Assembly: GCA_000309075.1 (NCBI GenBank)
Contig: CANJ01000004.1
Coordinates: forward strand, 59,210-123,209
DNA length: 64,000 nt
Direction: 5' to 3'
From: Occidentia massiliensis
GTDB taxonomy: Bacteria; Pseudomonadota; Alphaproteobacteria; Rickettsiales; Rickettsiaceae
Positions 59,923-64,000 of the stretch are shown here, piece by piece. The position numbers and the translations under genes were made by a program. The stretch's first letter is position 1; each line of letters starts with the position of its first letter. Below the pieces are notes generated by a model, which had not been told where the DNA came from, ran no database searches, and saw only the letters and a list, made by a program, of their open reading frames with translations.

Positions 59923-60338
59923 TAGTTTTCTTAATTAAAGTATGTTTAATAATTTAAGTGAAATAATTAATTATATCTTTTATTTTTAAATATTGAGTAT
60001 AAAAACACGAAATATTCATGTATAATATATTATATTGATCCATTGTTTTTTCTCAATGCCTGTAATTGTTCATATATACGCTCTTGTTTTTTAAGATTGT
60101 TTTATAGAACTATTTTGTCGATATTTTATGCTAAAAATTAACATATGTACCCAACTTTTAAAGCTTATAATGATAGAAATATAAAAACCATATATAAACC
60201 CCCTCCATTTCTTTTTGACACTAAAGCAATAACATTAGATAAATACTGTCTACAAATTGTAAATAAACATTCTTAATATCTGATTTAAAGTTATTATTAG
60301 CTTTAATTATTAATACCTTTCAAGTTTGATTACTTTTT
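59923..60338. other. 416-bp spacer between acpP and fabF
   Basis: Unusually long for genes that normally sit close together. I see no open frame, repeat matching elsewhere in the window, or structured RNA. It may hold a promoter for fabF-mltG. Confidence 0.45.
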
Positions 60339-60683
60339 TTAAGAAGTTTTAGCTTTTGTTTTTTTAATAAAATCTACTACGCACTGTATAGTTTTCATTT
60401 TACTAGCATCTTCATCTGGTACGTCACACTTGAATTTTTCTTCAACTGCCATCATAAGTTCAACATGATCTAAACTATCTAATCCTATATTTATTAAAGC
60501 AGTTTCATTAGTAATAGTATTAACATCTTGTTTAATTTGGTCAGCAACAATCTTACGGACATGAAAATCTATTTCCTCTATTGCTATTTCTTCTTGTCTA
60601 TTGGTTTGATTAGAACTTTGTAGAGTACCATGTTCAATATTTTGCTTGAATGATGTATTAGCGTTTGATTTTAGTTCAGTCAT
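60339..60683 (-). CDS. acpP: acyl carrier protein with N-terminal extension
   Basis: Carries growing acyl chains on a phosphopantetheine arm attached to Ser70 in the GLDSLDHVELMMAVEE motif (67-82). The ACP core (about 36-114) is normal. Residues 1-33 are an extra polar, Asn/Gln/Ser-rich segment not found in usual ACPs of about 78 residues. There is no ATG, GTG or TTG start between the extension and the core that would remove it. The three-helix core ends with VVDFIKKTKAK. Lies between fabG and fabF, as usual. Confidence 0.95.
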   Translation of the reverse strand: MTELKSNANTSFKQNIEHGTLQSSNQTNRQEEIAIEEIDFHVRKIVADQIKQDVNTITNETALINIGLDSLDHVELMMAVEEKFKCDVPDEDASKMKTIQCVVDFIKKTKAKTS

Positions 60684-60813
60684 ATAATAATCTATTTAAA
60701 TAAAATATTTAATAAAGTAAACGAATAGTTTAACTAAGTATAAATACTACTTTAGTAACTAACCAACATCCTTTTATCATAATTTGTGAATTAATGCTAC
60801 TAAAATTCATATT

Positions 60814-61542
60814 TTATACCATTAACATTCCACCATTTACATGTATAGTTTGTCCGGAAATATATGATGCTTGGTCACTAGCTAAAAAAGCTGCAGAGTA
60901 TGCAATATCTTGTGCTTGACCAAACTTGCCCATTGGAATCCTTACTAATATTTTGCTTTTTTGCTCCTCTGTAAGTTTGTTTGTCATATTAGATTCAATA
61001 AAACCTGGTGCAATAACATTTATAGTGATATTACGGCTTGCAACTTCAAGTGCTAATGCTTTACTCATACCAATAATTCCAGCTTTAGATGCACAATAAT
61101 TTGCTTGCCCTAGGTTCCCAGATAAGGCAACTACTGAAGATATATTAATTATTCTTCCAAAACGCAGTTTCATCATTTTTTTTATAGCTGCTTTATTTAG
61201 GACAAAAGTTGCTGTAAGGTTAGTAGATATTACCTTTTCAAATTGACTTTTAGTATCCATCTTAATAGCAAGAGTATCATCAGTTATTCCAGCACAACAT
61301 ATTAATATATCAAGTTTTTCTGTTTCTTCTATCATGTGCTCACAATCTTGATAGTCTTTCATGTCGCATGTACGTATGGTACATCTTTCTTTTAACTCTG
61401 AGCTTAACATAGAAAGCCTTTGATCATTAGTGCCAGAAATTATTATGTTTGCTCCAAGCTTATGAAAGAAAACACTACAAGCATGACCTATACTACCTGA
61501 AGCACCAGTAATAAGTACGTTTTTATTATCAAAACTTAACAT
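60814..61542 (-). CDS. fabG: 3-oxoacyl-ACP reductase
   Basis: NADPH-dependent SDR enzyme of 242 residues that reduces the keto group in each elongation cycle. Nucleotide-binding TGASGSIGHA (12-21). The catalytic triad is Ser136, Tyr149 and Lys153 (YCASK). CAGIT near 83-87 and GFIESNMTNKL near 180-190 are typical. Full length. First gene of the fabG-acpP-fabF-mltG group. Confidence 0.96.
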   Translation of the reverse strand: MLSFDNKNVLITGASGSIGHACSVFFHKLGANIIISGTNDQRLSMLSSELKERCTIRTCDMKDYQDCEHMIEETEKLDILICCAGITDDTLAIKMDTKSQFEKVISTNLTATFVLNKAAIKKMMKLRFGRIINISSVVALSGNLGQANYCASKAGIIGMSKALALEVASRNITINVIAPGFIESNMTNKLTEEQKSKILVRIPMGKFGQAQDIAYSAAFLASDQASYISGQTIHVNGGMLMV

Positions 61543-61597
61543 TTTATTTTTTCTTAATTACTTATTTATTTACATCTTTTAATATCTTTTATCTAAT

Positions 61598-62677
61598 CTA
61601 TAAAGTATTATTATTTTCATATCTTTCTTCACTTTCGTTAATAAAATTACTATCAGTTTCATACTCTTCATCTTTTCCTATATGGATTATATTGTTTTGT
61701 GTAATATCAGACTTTTGTTCGATTTGTTGCTTGATTTCTTGAACAATATTTGGATGATCTTTAAGATGTTGTTTGGAGTTTTCTCGTCCTTGTCCAATAC
61801 GGGTATTGTTATAAGAAAACCAGGCACCTGATTTTTCAATAATTCCTAACTCAACTCCTAAATCTAATATTTCTCCTTCTTTACAGATACCAGATCCATA
61901 CATAATATCAAAATCTACAATCTTAAATGGTGGAGCAACTTTATTCTTTACAACTTTAACTCTTGTTTGATTGCCAATTACCTCTTCTTTATCTTTAATT
62001 GCACCAATTCTTCTTATATCTAACCTAACTGAAGAATAAAATTTTAATGCATTACCACCGGTAGTAATTTCTGGACTACCAAATATAACTCCGATTTTTG
62101 TTCTTATTTGATTAATAAAAATAAGTATACAATTAGTTTTGGAAATTGAGGCAACTAGTTTTCTTAAAGCCTGACTCATTAATCTTGCTTGAAGACCTAT
62201 ATGGCTATCTCCTATTTCTCCTTCTATTTCTGCTTTCGGTACTAAAGCAGCAACACTATCTACAACTACCAATCCAACAGAGCCAGATCTAACTAATGTA
62301 TCTGCAATTTCCAATGCTTCTTCACCTGTATCTGGTTGAGAAATTATTAATTCGTTAATATCTACTCCTAACTTTTCTGCGTATTGAGGATCTAAGGCAT
62401 GCTCAGCATCAATAAAAACACAGCTTTCTCCTCTTTTTTGAATTTCAGCAATAACATGTAAAGCTAATGTTGTTTTTCCAGAACTTTCTGGTCCATAAAT
62501 TTCAGTTATCCTACCACAAGGTAACCCACCACCTAAAGCACGATTAAGTTTTATAGATCCTGTTGAGACGGATTTAATTTTGATAGCTTGTTTTTGGCCT
62601 AGTTTCATAATGGAGCCCTTACCATGATTTTTTTCAATTTGGCTTATTGCAGTAGCTAATGCTTGTTTTTTGTCCAT
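61598..62677 (-). CDS. recA: recombinase RecA
   Basis: Strand-exchange and SOS co-protease protein of 359 residues. Walker [11 protein letters not shown] (61-70), the Walker B segment [21 protein letters not shown], loop L1 and the L2 region [14 protein letters not shown] are intact, as is [17 protein letters not shown]. The C-terminal tail is acidic and Asn-rich as usual. No LexA-like site is apparent upstream; Rickettsiales generally lack a full SOS circuit. Confidence 0.98.
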   Translation of the reverse strand: MDKKQALATAISQIEKNHGKGSIMKLGQKQAIKIKSVSTGSIKLNRALGGGLPCGRITEIYGPESSGKTTLALHVIAEIQKRGESCVFIDAEHALDPQYAEKLGVDINELIISQPDTGEEALEIADTLVRSGSVGLVVVDSVAALVPKAEIEGEIGDSHIGLQARLMSQALRKLVASISKTNCILIFINQIRTKIGVIFGSPEITTGGNALKFYSSVRLDIRRIGAIKDKEEVIGNQTRVKVVKNKVAPPFKIVDFDIMYGSGICKEGEILDLGVELGIIEKSGAWFSYNNTRIGQGRENSKQHLKDHPNIVQEIKQQIEQKSDITQNNIIHIGKDEEYETDSNFINESEERYENNNTL

Positions 62678-62802
62678 CAGTGGTTCTCCAATTTTATTAG
62701 TTTATAAAGTGTATAATACAATAAATAAATTTTATGTATACTATTTTCCTTACTAAGAAGTTTATTTAAATATTTAATAAACTAAATCAATACCTAGGAT
62801 TT

Positions 62803-63555
62803 TTATTGGTTATTATATACGAAAGACTTAAAAACTTCATAAAAAACTATTGCTGCTGCATTTGAAACATTAAGGCTTTCACATTACTTAGACATTGGAA
62901 TTTTAGCTAAGAAATCACATTGTTGTTGTGTTAATTTTCTTATGCCCTTACTTTCTGAGCCAAATACTAACGCTATTTTTCCGTTAAGTATTTTGGAGTT
63001 GATAATGTTAGAACTGTGACTATCTAATCCAATTATCCAAAACCCATGTTTTTTTAAAAACTGAATGGTAGAACATAAATTTATTACTTTAACTAAATTA
63101 ATTTTTTCTAATGTTCCAACAGCAATTTTAGCAATAATACCATTTTCTTTAAATGAGTTATCTTTAGGTAATATAATGGTTGATATATTAAATGCGACAG
63201 CTGATCTTATTATAGAGCCTAGATTGTAAGGATCAGATAATTGATCTAATATAACAATTTTATAATTTTTATCAATTAGGTTTAGATTTTCAATCCTGTT
63301 TATTGTAAGAGGGTAAGCTTTAATAGCAATACCTTGATGAGAAATTTCCTTTCCTAACAGTTGCTGTAAAAATTGAGAGGTTACTATTTTATATTGATAT
63401 TTTTGTATTAAAGTTGATATAAACTTAAAACATGTTTGAGTACAGTAAACATGCATTATTTTTCTAGAAGGATTATTCAAGGCTGCTATTGATGCATGAG
63501 TACCAAATATATAATAGGAGTTGTCATTAGTTTTAATTTTTATTTTGTTAAACAT
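62803..63555 (-). pseudogene. rlmB: TrmH/SpoU-type rRNA 2'-O-methyltransferase, premature stop
   Basis: SPOUT methyltransferase resembling RlmB (23S rRNA Gm2251). Motif 1 is NLGSIIRSAVAFN and motif 2 is ALVFGSESKGIRKLT. Motif 3 is interrupted. The frame runs KIPMSK, then TAA (62884-62886), then CESLNVSNAAAIVFYEVFK in the same frame to TAA at 62803. The whole would be 250 residues, the family length. The lost part is the trefoil-knot segment that binds SAM, so the 223-residue product ending at 62884 should be inactive. The sequence past the stop is well conserved, so the mutation is recent or a sequencing error. Confidence 0.85.
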
Positions 63556-63748
63556 AATTATTTATTGAATATACATAATAATTAAATTACACTAAGAAAT
63601 TACTTCTTGACAGAAAAGAGTAATTATTATAATAAATTACAACCGTATTTTATTGAAATCATCTTAGTTGTTAGCATTTATAATAAATAGTAATAAATAC
63701 GTTAGTTTACTAAATTATATTATCTGGTTAGTAAATCAAGTGTTTTTT

Positions 63749-63834
63749 GGAGGGGTGGTCGAGTGGTTAATGGCAGCAGACTGTAAATCTGCCCGTGTGA
63801 GCGTACGTAGGTTCGAATCCTACCCCCTCCACCA
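63749..63834 (+). tRNA. tRNA-Tyr (GTA)
   Basis: Class II tRNA with a long variable arm. Acceptor GGAGGGG pairs with CCCCTCC; anticodon loop CTGTAAA with anticodon GTA; T-arm AGGTTCGAATCCT; discriminator A; CCA encoded. Confidence 0.96.
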
Positions 63835-63849
63835 CTATAGTTTGTAAAT

Positions 63850-63923
63850 GCGGGTGTAGCTCAATGGTAGAGCCTTAGCCTTCCAAGCTGATTACGTGGG
63901 TTCGATTCCCATCACCCGCTCCA
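63850..63923 (+). tRNA. tRNA-Gly (TCC)
   Basis: Acceptor GCGGGTG pairs with CACCCGC; anticodon loop CTTCCAA with anticodon TCC; T-arm GGGTTCGATTCCC; discriminator T; CCA encoded. It follows tRNA-Tyr by 15 nt, so both are probably cut from one transcript. Confidence 0.96.
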
Positions 63924-64000
63924 AAGTATGTATTGAGTTAAGAGTTTATTGTTAAATTATTTGTTTATTGTTAAATTATTTACATAGTTATAGTTATAGA

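Overview
The window is AT-rich, densely decayed DNA from an obligate intracellular alphaproteobacterium of the family Rickettsiaceae. An Orientia (scrub typhus) chromosome is the best guess. The evidence is a Tlc-type ATP/ADP translocase close to Rickettsia Tlc1, an F1-ATPase operon atpHAGDC without F0 genes, ctaB-ctaD and ctaC at separate loci, ankyrin-repeat and Rpn-type remnants, dispersed palindromic repeats and many single-lesion pseudogenes. The species call is inference; no 16S rRNA gene is present.

Layout. 1-4.1 kb: SppA-like protease, a coding remnant, a TlpA-like protein without its CXXC cysteines, a tiny lipoprotein, tRNA-Glu, a GST-like protein and RNase P RNA. 4.3-10.6 kb: PleC/DivJ-type kinase, BrkB, YaaA, RsmA, a SurA-like chaperone and an HU-family protein. 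10.9-18.7 kb: tRNA-His followed by damaged genes (znuA with an in-frame stop, cca with a frameshift, addA with two poly(A) frameshifts), with intact gltP and sixA-like genes. 18.7-22.1 kb: a degenerate zone with tRNA-Arg, an ankyrin pseudogene and an Rpn-family gene carrying a 12-bp tandem repeat. 22.1-31.9 kb: Bcr/CflA transporter, ychF-pth-rplY, a NodB-like exported protein, glnP with a frameshifted glnQ, tlc, and rpsF-rpsR-rplI. 32.2-39.7 kb: an OmpR/PhoB-type regulator with a degenerate receiver, an MsbA-like ABC exporter, yajC-secD, tRNA-Ala, coaE-dnaQ, tRNA-Asp and dut. 40-45 kb: atpHAGDC. 45-64 kb: two repeat elements in tandem, cutA, a GH25 muramidase, ctaB-ctaD, an AsmA-like protein, a sodium/solute symporter, dapD, a zinc-ribbon protein, an RDD protein, ctaC, the fatty-acid/wall cluster fabG-acpP-fabF-mltG, recA, a truncated rlmB-type gene, tRNA-Tyr and tRNA-Gly.

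Functional picture. The intact genes serve respiration and ATP synthesis, energy parasitism on the host (Tlc), uptake of host amino acids, translation, protein export and fatty-acid synthesis. DapD, MltG and the GH25 enzyme are consistent with the small residual peptidoglycan reported for Orientia.

The most notable signals are: (1) frameshifts at A8 homopolymers in addA (twice) and glnQ, each repaired on paper by one extra A, with conserved motifs kept downstream; (2) two families of roughly 150-bp dispersed elements, each with two copies here, one showing paired changes in an inverted-repeat stem and the other having terminal inverted repeats flanked by TA; and (3) several conserved genes whose key residues are lost (TlpA CXXC to SXXS, the receiver Asp to Ser, a NodB metal-binding Asp to Met).
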